Position numbers and translations under genes: made by a program. 64,000 nt of DNA, taken from NCBI GenBank assembly GCA_032718475.1, contig JAUCBJ010002788.1, positions 1-64,000 on the forward strand, written 5' to 3'. Below, in pieces: positions 32,990-42,503 of the stretch. Below the pieces are notes generated by a model. It saw nothing but the letters and a program-made list of their open reading frames with translations, was not told the origin of the DNA and did not search any database. The first letter of the stretch is position 1. Every line of letters starts with the position of its first letter. The DNA comes from Nemertoderma westbladi (Eukaryota > Xenacoelomorpha > Nemertodermatida > Nemertodermatidae).

Positions 32990-33820
32990 ATGCTGCTGCT
33001 ACTTATTATACCACTTATTGTTTTAGCCAATGATGATCAGGATCACTGTGATCGTATAGAAGAAAAATCCTGCCCAAAAACCTGTCCATTTGGTTATGCC
33101 AAAGGTAATGATGGTTGTTATGTATGTGAATGCCTCCCTGAGGGCGACACAGATGAAATGTTTGAAGGGGATGTTGTAGTTGATAAAGCTTTACGGGAAT
33201 ATATCAATGGATTAGCAAACAAAGATGTAAGAGGAGCTGTCAGCTGGGCTGGTAATTTATGGAAAGATAACTATTCAAATGGGAAATACAACATACCTTA
33301 CCACTTCAATGGTGTTGGTTCTTATGCTAGGCAGTCCTTGCTGACTGCTTTCAGCTGGTGGGAACAGAAAACATGCATCAAATTTGTACCTCGTAACTGG
33401 GAGAATGATTACATCAACATATTTAGCGGTAGTGGTTGTTATGGTTACTCCAATATCGGCAAGAGTGGTGGTTGGCAGAATCTTCGTATGGGTGATTGTG
33501 ACGCACCAGGGCTTGCCTTCCATGAGCTCATGCATGCTGTTGGATTCTTCCATGAACAATCGAGACCGGATCGTGACAACTACGTCAATGTCAACTATAA
33601 CTGCATCCAGAGTGGCATGAGTTCCAACTTCGACAAGAATAATTATATGACTACTGGGGGTAGTCACTACGACATTAATAGCATCATGCATTATGCTAGC
33701 AACACGTTCGCTTGTTGTGGTTGCTACCCACTCACAACTAAAAGTGGAGGATATATTTCTTATCCATCCTATGTTACTTCTACTGATGTCTCTGAGATCA
33801 ATAATCTGTATGGTTGCTGA
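32990..33820 (+). CDS. Astacin-family zinc metalloprotease with antistasin-like module
   Basis: Open frame of 276 residues from ATG 32990, or from an acceptor TTTTAG at 33026 if the upstream exons are used; both share the frame. An antistasin-like Cys cluster (CPKTCPFGYAKGNDGCYVCEC) follows the leader. FEGD near residue 58 is the aspartate switch of the astacin propeptide. The catalytic domain has HELMHAVGFFHEQSRPDR near 3540 (zinc ligands H, H, H and the catalytic E) and the Met-turn SIMHY near 33690, with the Cys pattern of the fold ending at LYGC. Astacins are secreted or membrane endopeptidases acting on matrix, hatching membranes and growth-factor complexes. There is no C-terminal CUB, EGF or ShKT domain before the stop. 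All key residues are present, so an active protease is likely. Confidence 0.92.
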   Translation: MLLLLIIPLIVLANDDQDHCDRIEEKSCPKTCPFGYAKGNDGCYVCECLPEGDTDEMFEGDVVVDKALREYINGLANKDVRGAVSWAGNLWKDNYSNGKYNIPYHFNGVGSYARQSLLTAFSWWEQKTCIKFVPRNWENDYINIFSGSGCYGYSNIGKSGGWQNLRMGDCDAPGLAFHELMHAVGFFHEQSRPDRDNYVNVNYNCIQSGMSSNFDKNNYMTTGGSHYDINSIMHYASNTFACCGCYPLTTKSGGYISYPSYVTSTDVSEINNLYGC

Positions 33821-33923
33821 TAAATGTTGGAAATTAACAGGATTGATTGGTGGTGGAAACAGTGGGAAAAACTTAGAGATACTTACAGTATGAACAACTT
33901 TATTGTGGTGTTGGTGATGGGTA

Positions 33924-33929
33924 AATAAA
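33924..33929 (+). promoter_or_regulatory. Polyadenylation signal AATAAA of the astacin gene
   Basis: AATAAA lies 104 bp after the stop codon of the protease and is followed by TTTAATTTTGG-type T/G-rich sequence. Position and context fit a 3' end. Confidence 0.55.
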
Positions 33930-34029
33930 TTTAATTTTGGTGTTGGATGGCTATACTTAATTAACCATTTTATTTCTGTAAACGGAATTGTACGTGTCTT
34001 TCTCTCACTAATGCCAGCTAAATGTTAGA

Positions 34030-34300
34030 AATCATTTAACTAAATGTTTTTAAGCAAAGCAAACAGTCGGCTGAGGAAGGAGGTGTAGGTGTCCCGAAAA
34101 CTCCTCTTTAGATAGCTACTTCCCGAAGGTAGTAAGTAGATGGGCACTACTCCTATCCCTTGGTTTGCTCCCAGTAATTGAAGTGATAATCATTTTATCG
34201 ACCCCAGTGGATGATAGGCTGAGTGACCCTGGCGGGGCTGAACCTACAACCAATAGTTTGCAGGCCCAGTCCGGCGCTCAGCCAACTGAGCTACCCTGCC
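34030..34300 (-). mobile_element. tRNA-derived SINE
   Basis: On the minus strand it starts GGCAGGGTAGCTCAGTTGG, a tRNA-like head. Box A TAGCTCAGTTGG is at 34293-34282 and box B-like GGTTCAGCCCC at 34244-34234, with a D-stem GCTC...GAGC. A tRNA-unrelated body (GGGGTCGATAAAATGATTATC and onward) follows to about 34030. Internal promoter boxes at tRNA spacing plus a long body define a SINE; a working tRNA is excluded because the 3' half does not fold. The tail end is not sharply defined. Confidence 0.75.
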
Positions 34301-34691
34301 TTCATACTGTAGTATACAATGGTCTAAATTGGATGAAGGCCAGAATAGGTAGAATTTACAATGCTAAATTAGCAATTTAGTGAAAGGAGCACGCTACAGT
34401 GGCACGTTATTCTAACCATAACAATAAACGAGAGTCAATGACACAGGTTAAAGTTAAATTTTTGACAGGACAAAGCCAATTAATAACTGACGAAGCTAGA
34501 CTGTTGCTGCTAGTTAGTACCAGTTGCCTAGGCGGTTAATACTATGGTACAATATAGTACCTGATGTTAGGCAGTTAATATTATGGTAGTACCTGATGCC
34601 TAGGAATGTTGTACTACTGTGTAGTACTTAGTGCCGGGTCACTAGATACTACGGTAGTATATTTTGATGTAGTATTAGCAGCCTGATGCAC
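34301..34691. other. Unassigned DNA with GTACTGATGC-type repeats
   Basis: Between the SINE and the R copy. Irregular repeats of TATGGTAGTACCTGATGCC and TAGTACTTAGTGCC at 34520-34690; no gene. Confidence 0.5.
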
Positions 34692-36776
34692 TGGGTCACA
34701 TGAACTTAACTGCCTTCACAGAGGCAGTTAAGTTAGCAGCTGCAGAAACAGTTCCTGTATACCCTCGAAACAGGAAACGGGCCCCCTGGACTGACAACAA
34801 AATTCAGAAATGCCGAAATGACCTCTACAAGGCGCAGAAAGAGTCCCGACTCAAACAGACTACAGCGGCCAAGAATGCAGTTAAGGCTGCATCTAGGTCC
34901 CTGAACAGGCAGTACTCTGTTAATTTACAGGAGCTAATAAACCAACAGGTTGATGCCATCAATGATGCTGACGACATCAGGCAATCATCCCAGGCATGGA
35001 GATCGATCAACTTGATTGCTGGTCGAAAAAGCCAACCAACCACCAAGGTTAAGGCTGAATCACCAGCCGATCGCCTCAATGGTTGGACGGCCCACTTTGA
35101 AAAGCTCCTCAATAATGACAGGATATTGCCTGATAACTTTATAGAAGTAAAAGTGTCTTGAGTCTGTACTCCCAGATATTCCTATTGGTGATATCTCCTT
35201 TGTAGAAGTGAAGGCTGCTGCAAAGAGCATTAAGACCAATCGTGCCAGTGGAGTAGATGGTGTTCCCCCTGAGGTCTTTAAAATACCTGAGTGTTTAAAG
35301 CTCATCTATCCCATCATATGTACCGAACAACAAGAGTCCCACAAGAAATGAAAACAAATAAGTTGGTGCCAGTTCCCAAGAAGGGCAACCTTACACTCTA
35401 TGGTTCTTTTCGGAGAATCTCATTGATCTCGATTGCTGTAAAGCTATCCAATAGAATTCTATTAAATCGCATCAGGGATCCCATTGAGAGACTGCTCCGT
35501 GGAAATCAGAATGGGTTCTGTAAAGGTCGTGGGACCATGGAGCCCATTTTGGCACTTAGAAGGATAATTGAAGAGTTATCAAAAAAAAGACAGGCATCTG
35601 GCTGTTATCTTTGTCGACTTCTTCAAGGCCTTTGATTCAGTCTCTCGCTCACGTATGTTCAGCATACTTTCATTATATGGGATTCCTGATGAAATTATTG
35701 CAGCAATCAGATCAGTATACGATAGTTCGACAACATTAGTGCCTACTGTTGACGGTGACACAGAACCATTTGAAGTGTTATGGGGTGTCCTCCAGGGAGA
35801 CACACTTGCACCATTCTTGTTCATAATTGTTGTTGACTATGTTCTACGCATGTCCTTAGATCATCATAATGATGATGGGGTGATGATAACTCCACCTACT
35901 GGCTCCAGAAGTCGAGAAATCCTGCTAAGTACCTAACTGATCTAGACTTTGCTGATGACTTAGGAGTACTCTCAGAATCACTAGAAGGAGCCCAATGGCT
36001 CCTCAGCTCATTAGAACATGCTGCTTCTAGTGTTGGTCTTTTTATTAACTCCAGAAAGACCAACATTTTGACAGTTAACTTTGAAAGTCCTCAGCAAGTC
36101 TCTGATCGGATGAGCATAAGCTCAAAAGATGGTATGCTTGAGCATGTGGATGACTTCTGTTACCTGGGATCATGGATCCGGAAGTCAGGTGAGGACCTTC
36201 GAATACGTAAGGGAAAGGCATGGGCAGCCTTGAATAGGCTTTCCAGGATTTGGAAGTCACCGAGAATTAATCGGAAACTTAAGGTCCGATTATTTAGAGC
36301 AGCAGTAGTTCCAGTACTCCTCTATGGGAGTCCATGCTGGGCTCTAACTGCTGAGGACACCAAATCTCTGGATGGCACTTTCACAAGAATGCTACGCCGG
36401 GTTCATTGTGTCAAGTACAATGCACACATCTTCAACCAGACACTATATAACATTGGAGGTGTCTCATTGGTTCCCCCAAGCTTGACACTAGAATAAAGCC
36501 ACCTCCGCTTTGCATGACATTGCTTTCGCCATGAGGACCAGCCAGTGCCATAATCTTGTGCTTTGGCAGCTTCATGGAGTGAATAAGCATGGTGGACAGC
36601 CCATGACTTTCTTGAGACGCATCTTAAAGGACACTGGCCTTGAAGATAAGGTTGATCTAGCAAATGTCATGGGTGATAGGGAGTTGTGGCGGCGACATTT
36701 TGACGACAAGCCGGCACAGCATTCTTAAAAATGCAGCTGCAATGCAGCATGCCGATCCTAGTAGTAGTGGTAGTAG
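34692..36776 (+). pseudogene. Family R LINE copy 6, longest in the window
   Basis: Plus strand, about 2.08 kb, 5'-truncated: the endonuclease is missing. Order: a post-endonuclease linker (RNRKRAPWTDNKIQKC) to IEVKVS, RT fingers SGVDGVPPEVF, KLVPVPKKGNL, NGFCKGRGTMEPILALRRII, motif A IFVDFFKAFDSVSRSR, motif B GVLQGDTLAPFLF, catalytic FADD at about 35949, then YLGSWIRKSGEDLR, LLYGSPCWALT and RILKDTG to a stop at 36726. The 3' end has a GCTGCATTGCAGC stem, CCGATCC and a (TAG)n tail. At least four frameshifts (about 35160, 35320, 35585 in an A-run, 35917) and one stop inactivate it. The exact LINE clade (RTE-like or other) cannot be settled without a tree. Confidence 0.85.
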
Positions 36777-37109
36777 TTTGCAGGAAGCACAACACTCAAA
36801 GGTCATTCAGTTTCAGATGGCAGTGTACAACCGTCATTTAGTTACAGCCGGGTACGTTATTTTATAGTGAAAGTATTGCTGTGGTAAATTAAGTCTACCT
36901 CTACTTGGACAATTAAGTCAATTAATAGCCTTCATTGAAATTTCAGATATTTCGTCTTTTTGGCCATTGCTTCACTACTGTATGTTTATAGAAATAACTA
37001 AAACTAATAAATGGTCAACAATGACCAACAGTAATATACAGTACGTGGTCCCGGTCAGCCCAGAATTGGCCAGATTGACGAAAGTGTCATAAATATCAAT
37101 AATACTTAC
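36777..37109. other. Unassigned DNA
   Basis: No gene or repeat identified; probable intron of the minus-strand exon at 37110-37311. Confidence 0.45.
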
Positions 37110-37311
37110 ATTTATTGTTGTTTTGGAGCGAAAAAATATCTCCTCCATTACGATAGCTTTATCGAGGTTATCGTTAATAATTGGTTTTCCCAGGCGATCA
37201 AGCGATGCCATAAAACGACTACAAACGTACTCAATGTTATCGAAATTTGGACTACTTAACATTTCTATAGTAGATTCACTAAGTTGTTCACAATCTTTGT
37301 GGAACCATATC
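37110..37311 (-). CDS. Unidentified coding exon
   Basis: A 202-bp stretch on the minus strand with acceptor TGCAG directly above 37311 and donor GTAAGT (37109-37104). It is open in one frame: IWFHKDCEQLSESTIEMLS, then NIEYVCSRFMASLDRLGKP and EEIFFRSKTTIN. Balanced amino-acid use and consensus splice sites support a real exon. I do not recognise the family. The acceptor is 8 bp from the adapter at 37319, so its upstream exons are not in this assembly block. Confidence 0.45.
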
Positions 37312-37318
37312 CTGCATT

Positions 37319-37370
37319 AGTACTCTGCGTTGATACCACTGCTTAAGCAGTGGTATCAACGCAGAGTACT
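37319..37370. other. SMART adapter head-to-head dimer (library artefact), second
   Basis: Identical 52-bp palindrome to that at 724-775: reverse complement of the SMART primer at 37320-37344, forward primer at 37345-37369, flanked by A and T. It separates an exon acceptor from a retrotransposon ORF. The sequence on its two sides should not be assumed contiguous in the genome. Confidence 0.95.
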
Positions 37371-40007
37371 GATCTTCTACGAGAGATTATGAACTCCATC
37401 ACTTCCGATCCGAAAAATGAAGACAATTGGGAAAGATTGCTTATGGTGGGACACGCCTGCCTTGCTGTACCAAAGCGTGGGGGTAGAAGGCACCAAAAGT
37501 CGTTAGCTAGTATAATAAACCTACGCATCGTTGCATATCGTGCAGGCTGCGTGAACCTTGAGCCCGAACCCCCACGTCAGTACCGAACAAATGCTAGGAA
37601 GAGAGATGATTTAACTCGCTTGGCAACCTTGGTGGCAGAGAAAATTGATGAGGGTGACGTAAAGGGAGCGATAAGGCTTGCCTCCTCAACAGATACCATG
37701 GCCCCTAACAACTCTGAGACTCTGGAGAAATTGAAGTCCAAACATCCACCTTGCCCTCCAGACAGACGACAACTACCACCGATGACTGAGAGCCTCGCCC
37801 CTCCGGCCACCCCTGACATCATCAGGAAATTAATTAACTCCTTCCCCAACGGAAGTGCTGGAGGTCCAGATGGAATACGACCACAAATTTGGAAAGACCT
37901 CATAAGCCTATCCACTGGAGAATCTGGATCCCGTTTGCTCGGAGCGCTCTGCAAACTCGTTGACTGCATCATTGACGGCAAAACACCAGCCTCAGTCTGC
38001 CCGACCGAATTCGGAGCAAACTTGTTTGCCTTCGCGACGCCAGGGAAGATCAGACCTATAGCAGTAGGCAACTCGCTGCGGCGGCTCTGCTCTAAATATG
38101 CCGGACATCTAGCAAAGGAGAAGCGGTGCAACTCGTATGGAATTGTGCAGTTAGGTATCGGCACCAAGAATGGTGCTGAGGCTGTCGCACACGCGACTAG
38201 GTCAATGACCACCGCCACTAATGATGACTACACGGTGCTGTTGAAGGTAGACTTTAGCAACGCATTTAATACTCTCCGGCGCGACTCGTTCCTTGAACAT
38301 ATTTATGATCACACACCAGTAATATACAACTATGCACTTTCAGCATATGGAAACAGCAGCCACCTCATCTACGCAGACACCGTACTATCTTCTGAAGAGG
38401 GCCTTCACCAAGGCGACCCAGAGGGGCCATATATCTTTGGCGACACTGTCAACCCACTGGCCCAGTCAATGAAGTCAAACTTCAACACATGGTATCTGGA
38501 TGATGGAAACCAAGCTGACCAGTACCCCGTTGTGCTCGCGGATCTGCAAAAGATAATGTCGGAAGGTGCTGCACTAGGTCTCAAAGTAAACCCCTCCAAG
38601 TGCGAGCTATATTTCCTGGGTAATGTTCCACCAATTGATCGCCAACGGATAGAGAAAGAATTTGACGCCATATGCCCAAGTATCAAGTTCCCACCAACAG
38701 AGGATCTAATCATGCTAGGCGCGCCCATTGGTACTAATGCAATCAAATCATGCCTGAATAAGAAAGTCAGCAACCTCACAACACTAAGTAGTCGTCTCCA
38801 CCTACTTGACAACCACCATGGCTTCTTCCTCCTGAAGAACTCCATCTCTATACCCCGGCTTATGTATTTCCTTCGGTCTGCCCCATGTTTTTCATTTCCA
38901 GAGCTACTTGATGACTACGATAAGACGCTGCGCAGCGCACTGGAATCCGTTTCCAACACCCGGATTAACGACTCAGCTTGGAAGCAAGCATGCCTGCCGG
39001 CCCGGATGGGAGGCCTCGGTATTAGTTCAGCCACATTGCTCGCACCACCTGCCTTCTTGGCATCCGCGGCTATGTGTGAGGAACTCTCTAGCCGACTCTT
39101 CACCACTTCTCAGCGCAGCCCAGACCAAACATTGGAAATCGCAATGGATCTATGGAAATCCTCAGTCACACCGGAATCAGTGCCACCAACTAGCACCAAC
39201 CAGAAATCTTGGACAACACCAATCCACGAAGTCAACCTTGCTTCACTTCACACCTCCGCCTCACCCCACGATATTGCCCGGCTCAACTCGGTGGAAGACC
39301 CAACCGCAGGTTGTTGGCTCGATGCTATTCCAAGTTCTGCTTTGGGCCTCAAGTTAACGGACGCTCAGTTCAGGATCTCCATTGCGACCCGCCTCGGATG
39401 CCAGGTTACCGAGCCCCATGAGTGTACCAGGTGTGGCACTGCTGTTGAAGCTGACGGCCTACACGGACTCTCGTGCCAACGAAGCGCTGGCCGGTTGCCT
39501 CGCCACACAATGATCAATGAGATCGTAAAGCGGGCACTGGCTAGCTGTGACGTACCATCCATCCTAGAACCACCGGGTCTATGCCGAGGGGATGGCAAAC
39601 GAGTAGACGGTATGTCCCTAGTCCCTTGGTCCAGGGGCAAAACGCTGACATGGGACGCCACGGTTGTACACCCACTCGCCCAAAGCCACCTGGCAACAAG
39701 CATACATACCGGCGGACGTGCTGCTGAAAACCAGGAAACCCTCAAGATCAGGAAATATCAGGAGCTTATTGACCAGGGTTTCCTGTTCACGCCAGTCGCC
39801 TTTGAAACGTTTGGTCGCCCCGGTCCGGCAACGGAAGTTTTCCTGAAGGAGGTCGGTAGGAGGATACATTTATCAACACAGGATCCTCGCTCTCATCGTT
39901 TCCTGCTTCAGCGCATCGCGGTCGCAATACTCGTTGGGAACTCGGCCGCAGTCCTCGGTACAGTTGAATCTCCGTCAGAGGGCCTATTCGATATCCTAGG
40001 CATCTAG
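37371..40007 (+). CDS. Non-LTR retrotransposon RT with zinc finger and RLE endonuclease
   Basis: An unbroken frame of about 878 codons, 5'-incomplete because the adapter replaces its start; the first ATG is 37389, and any start inside the adapter is not biological. RT motifs: GGPDGIRPQIWK, LLKVDFSNAFNTLRR (motif A, near 38245), LHQGDPEGPYIF (motif B, near 38402), WYLDDGNQ (motif C, near 38490) and LGLKVNPSKCELYF. Then CTRCG...HGLSC (near 39423), a CCHC knuckle, followed by a restriction-like endonuclease region with RVDGMSLVPWSRG and TLTWDATVV (D-x15-D type, VD for the usual PD). RT plus CCHC plus RLE at the C-terminus is the plan of R2/R4/NeSL/Hero/Utopia-type elements. GC and codon use are unlike the neighbours and there are no breaks, so this is the youngest element here. 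Confidence 0.8.
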   Translation, partial: DLLREIMNSITSDPKNEDNWERLLMVGHACLAVPKRGGRRHQKSLASIINLRIVAYRAGCVNLEPEPPRQYRTNARKRDDLTRLATLVAEKIDEGDVKGAIRLASSTDTMAPNNSETLEKLKSKHPPCPPDRRQLPPMTESLAPPATPDIIRKLINSFPNGSAGGPDGIRPQIWKDLISLSTGESGSRLLGALCKLVDCIIDGKTPASVCPTEFGANLFAFATPGKIRPIAVGNSLRRLCSKYAGHLAKEKRCNSYGIVQLGIGTKNGAEAVAHATRSMTTATNDDYTVLLKVDFSNAFNTLRRDSFLEHIYDHTPVIYNYALSAYGNSSHLIYADTVLSSEEGLHQGDPEGPYIFGDTVNPLAQSMKSNFNTWYLDDGNQADQYPVVLADLQKIMSEGAALGLKVNPSKCELYFLGNVPPIDRQRIEKEFDAICPSIKFPPTEDLIMLGAPIGTNAIKSCLNKKVSNLTTLSSRLHLLDNHHGFFLLKNSISIPRLMYFLRSAPCFSFPELLDDYDKTLRSALESVSNTRINDSAWKQACLPARMGGLGISSATLLAPPAFLASAAMCEELSSRLFTTSQRSPDQTLEIAMDLWKSSVTPESVPPTSTNQKSWTTPIHEVNLASLHTSASPHDIARLNSVEDPTAGCWLDAIPSSALGLKLTDAQFRISIATRLGCQVTEPHECTRCGTAVEADGLHGLSCQRSAGRLPRHTMINEIVKRALASCDVPSILEPPGLCRGDGKRVDGMSLVPWSRGKTLTWDATVVHPLAQSHLATSIHTGGRAAENQETLKIRKYQELIDQGFLFTPVAFETFGRPGPATEVFLKEVGRRIHLSTQDPRSHRFLLQRIAVAILVGNSAAVLGTVESPSEGLFDILGI

Positions 40008-40539
40008 ATTGCACCTCTTCCGGCACCTGGACTATATATATGAAGGAAGAAGGAAGGGCAGACTGACAGAAGGGCCAATAGCAAAGCAATCTGTTAATGG
40101 TGATGGACATAAAAGACAGTTGCAAAGAACTGTAACTTTATAGCAAGAAGAATAGGATGGGTTATTTGAATTGTTGGGACAAGCACCGACCACTATAATA
40201 TCTTATTGTTTACATTATTTAATTATTAATATTAATATAATTTAGGTTGATCATAATATAAAATAAAGAAAGATTAATATTTAAAGCTTAACATAATGAT
40301 GCTAAAAATAAGAATACAGTAATTTATTATTATTCCTGAATTATTGAAGTGTATTTTGTTATCCCCTAGTAAAAAAAATGAATAGCAGCCTTTCACAATT
40401 TTTGAAATTCAGCTGTTACTTAATTGTGTGTAGAGATTTTCTGTTTAATATCAATATTATTATAATTATTATGCAGTACAAACAAATGTACGGGAAGATG
40501 CAGCTTCACTTTAGATTCATACCCTTACTTGTTCCGTAG
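40008..40539. other. 3' flank of the RT element and intron
   Basis: The first 100 bp remain GC-richer and probably belong to the 3' UTR of the RT element; the rest is AT-rich. The last bases before 40540 (CCCTTACTTGTTCCGTAG) are a good splice acceptor for the ShKT exon. Confidence 0.55.
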
Positions 40540-40668
40540 CTTGTGTTGAACAACCTGACTTTGATGCATACCAATGCAGCGGATGGGCGGCCATGGGAGA
40601 GTGCACTGCTAATGCTAGTTGGATGTACACCCATTGCCAGACGTCATGTAACAAGTGTAATGATGGGG
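40540..40668 (+). CDS. ShKT-domain exon (penultimate)
   Basis: A 129-bp exon with acceptor CGTAG at 40539 and donor GTAAGT at 40669, phase 1 on both sides. It encodes one ShKT module of about 38 residues: C at the start, C in YQCSGWA, C in MGECT, then WMYTHCQTSCNKC, the six-cysteine pattern of the domain. In animals this module is widely attached to secreted astacins, peroxidases and Cys-rich secretory proteins, so it does not by itself mean a toxin. Its own symmetrical phase allows exon shuffling. It splices in frame to 42372. Confidence 0.85.
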
Positions 40669-40786
40669 GTAAGTTGTATTTGTAGTAGGCCCTACAGTAG
40701 GCAGTGGTGGTGGAGCCTTAGCCTATACCACACACATACCTTACTTAGGGCACATTTCTATGGCAGGTCTGTCTACTGCAGTGTTT

Positions 40787-40920
40787 ATTGAATGTACCGA
40801 CATACTGACTAACAGGGGTTTGATGTATATATTAACTTAAAGGTAAACACTAGTGTTTACCTTAAAGTTAATATATACATACATCAAACCTCTGTTAGTC
40901 AGTATGTCGGTACATTCAAT
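40787..40920. mobile_element. 134-bp foldback (hairpin MITE) in the ShKT intron
   Basis: Near-perfect inverted repeat with arms of about 65 bp: ATTGAATGTACCGACATACT at the left pairs with AGTATGTCGGTACATTCAAT at the right, and the tip is GGTAAACACTAGTGTTTACC. Part of the tip and arm recurs alone at 41633-41660 (TAGTGTTTACCTTAAAGTTA), so this is a dispersed family. No protein. Confidence 0.85.
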
Positions 40921-42371
40921 TATCACATATGAATATAGAGCAGAACTCCGGCATCACTGCATGTTGTTAAATCTTATATAATTTTTGTGCTGTGTGTTTG
41001 CTCTAGCAAACTACCAGTTTTCCATTGGTAACATGTTTACTTACCGTAGGCCTATAGGGTTCCAATGTTCTGAGGTCTGAAGTCTGTTTGGGCTGAGTGG
41101 TAACTGAGTTGATGGTGCGATTAATTTAGGTCAATGGTGCAATATAGTTAGGCTTGGCTAATTCCCTGTCCAGCTGATGAGGTGTCGAGGATTAGCGCGT
41201 ACTGGTCCTAGAAGCCGAAACGCAACCATATTTTTAACAAATTAATTATTTTTGTCTTAGTCCTACCTCTTTCACGGCGACAAAAATGTCATATATTTTC
41301 TTATAGAATATAGGCTTAGCTTTTGTGCAGTTTAATACCGGTATCACTTAGTGTATGGCAGTTAGGTTTTAGGGTTAGGGTTGCGATACATACTTGTATG
41401 TGGAGCATGTTTTAATATATTTTGTTTGTGGTTTTTGTTTGTTTTGTTTTGTGTTCCTTGATGGCCTTAGGGTCTGGAAGGTATTTTTGGGCTTAATGTC
41501 CTGATATTATACTTTTGTTTGTGTTTTTTGTTTGTTTTGTTTTGTGTTCCTTGATGGCCTTAGGGTCTGGAAGGTATTTTGGGCTTAATGTCCTGATTCT
41601 ATATTTTTTTTGTAGTTAAAGGGTGTAAGACTCTAGTGTTTACCTTAAAGTTAATATATACTGCAGTGTTTGTCTGTCAGTGACATGTCACTTTTGTCAA
41701 ATAAACTTTCTATCTCCATTAATAACTGTCGTTTTTTTATTTTACAATAATATTATCTACTAGTAACGACGGGTTGACAATATAGTTAAAATGAAACAAG
41801 CATATTCAATTAGTCCTACTAAATACCACCCATATCTGTAGATAAGTATCCAGAACAACCAATAGGAAAGTGGTTGAACCCTCCTAGCCATCCATCCGAA
41901 GTGGTTCAACCCTCCTACCCCTCCATTGATTCAAGCCTCCCACATTACTCCATTTTTTGAAAAATGCATTGTGTACGAAAAGTGCAGACCAGTGACGTAA
42001 TCATCCAAACCTAATTTTGAATCTGATTAATTTCTCCACCAGAAAAGTATCACATTTATTGGTGAATTGTCATATCATTTAAATAGGAGGGATCCAAAAC
42101 GGAGGTATCAGTTCTAGAAAACACGTGGCAAAAGTAAACTTTTCTTCATAGCAAAACAACATGTAGGCTAGTGTTGGACTAATTACAACAGTAGGTGCAG
42201 TTTTTAGTTGTCTATCTAATTGTGTATCCATGGAAACGCCAAACCCAAGCGTTCTCCTTTAAATTGCACTGATTCACCTTTCCTCACGGTTCAACCCTCC
42301 CTGCTCTCCCCCCTACCTCAAAACACGAACTATAATAATGAACTTTTTAATTTATTTTTTTGTCCAAATAG
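40921..42371. other. Remainder of the ShKT intron
   Basis: The intron runs from 40669 to 42371 (1703 bp). Besides the hairpin it holds a 93-bp tandem (41421-41607) and short repeats of GGTTCAACCCTCC at 41872-41910 and 42287. No other exon-like segment was seen. Confidence 0.55.
41421..41607. repeat. 93-bp tandem duplication
   Basis: GTGTTCCTTGATGGCC occurs at 41451 and 41544, and the whole TTTGTTTTGT...GTCCTGAT unit is duplicated with very few changes. Recent duplication in an intron. Confidence 0.9.
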
Positions 42372-42493
42372 GTTGCGTCCAACACCCTGATCTTGAAACA
42401 CTCTGTGATGTTTGGGCAGCCGGTGGTGAGTGCGGAAACAACCCTGGCTACATGTATTCCTGGTGCCAGACAAGTTGCAACAAATGTGGATAA
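42372..42493 (+). CDS. ShKT-domain terminal exon
   Basis: Acceptor CAAATAG at 42371; the first two bases complete a codon split after the upstream exon (G|GT). One ShKT module: C, then LETLCDVWAAGGECGNN, YMYSWCQTSCNKCG and a TAA stop at 42491. Six cysteines are at the same spacing as in the previous exon, so the protein ends with tandem ShKT domains. The upstream exons are missing or not recognised; the astacin gene at 33 kb has its own stop and poly(A) signal, and an adapter junction lies between. Confidence 0.87.
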
Positions 42494-42497
42494 AGTC

Positions 42498-42503
42498 AAT
42501 AAA
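42498..42503 (+). promoter_or_regulatory. Polyadenylation signal AATAAA of the ShKT gene
   Basis: AATAAA five bases after the stop codon. A 3' UTR this short is unusual but the signal is canonical. Confidence 0.5.

Noticed and set aside
34225-34300. Functional tRNA gene
   Set aside because: Box A and box B are present, but the acceptor and anticodon arms do not close and a long unrelated body follows; it is a SINE head.
37350-37370. GTG start of the RT ORF within the adapter
   Set aside because: These codons are synthetic primer sequence and not a biological start.
33820-42493. Astacin plus two ShKT domains as one gene
   Set aside because: The astacin has a stop and AATAAA of its own, no strong donor precedes the stop, and the adapter junction at 37319-37370 lies between. 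A weak phase-1 GT at about 33815 keeps the idea alive but unsupported.
40540-42493. Sea-anemone-type toxin gene
   Set aside because: The ShKT fold is a common module of secreted enzymes in many animals; tandem modules at the end of a multi-exon gene do not indicate a toxin.
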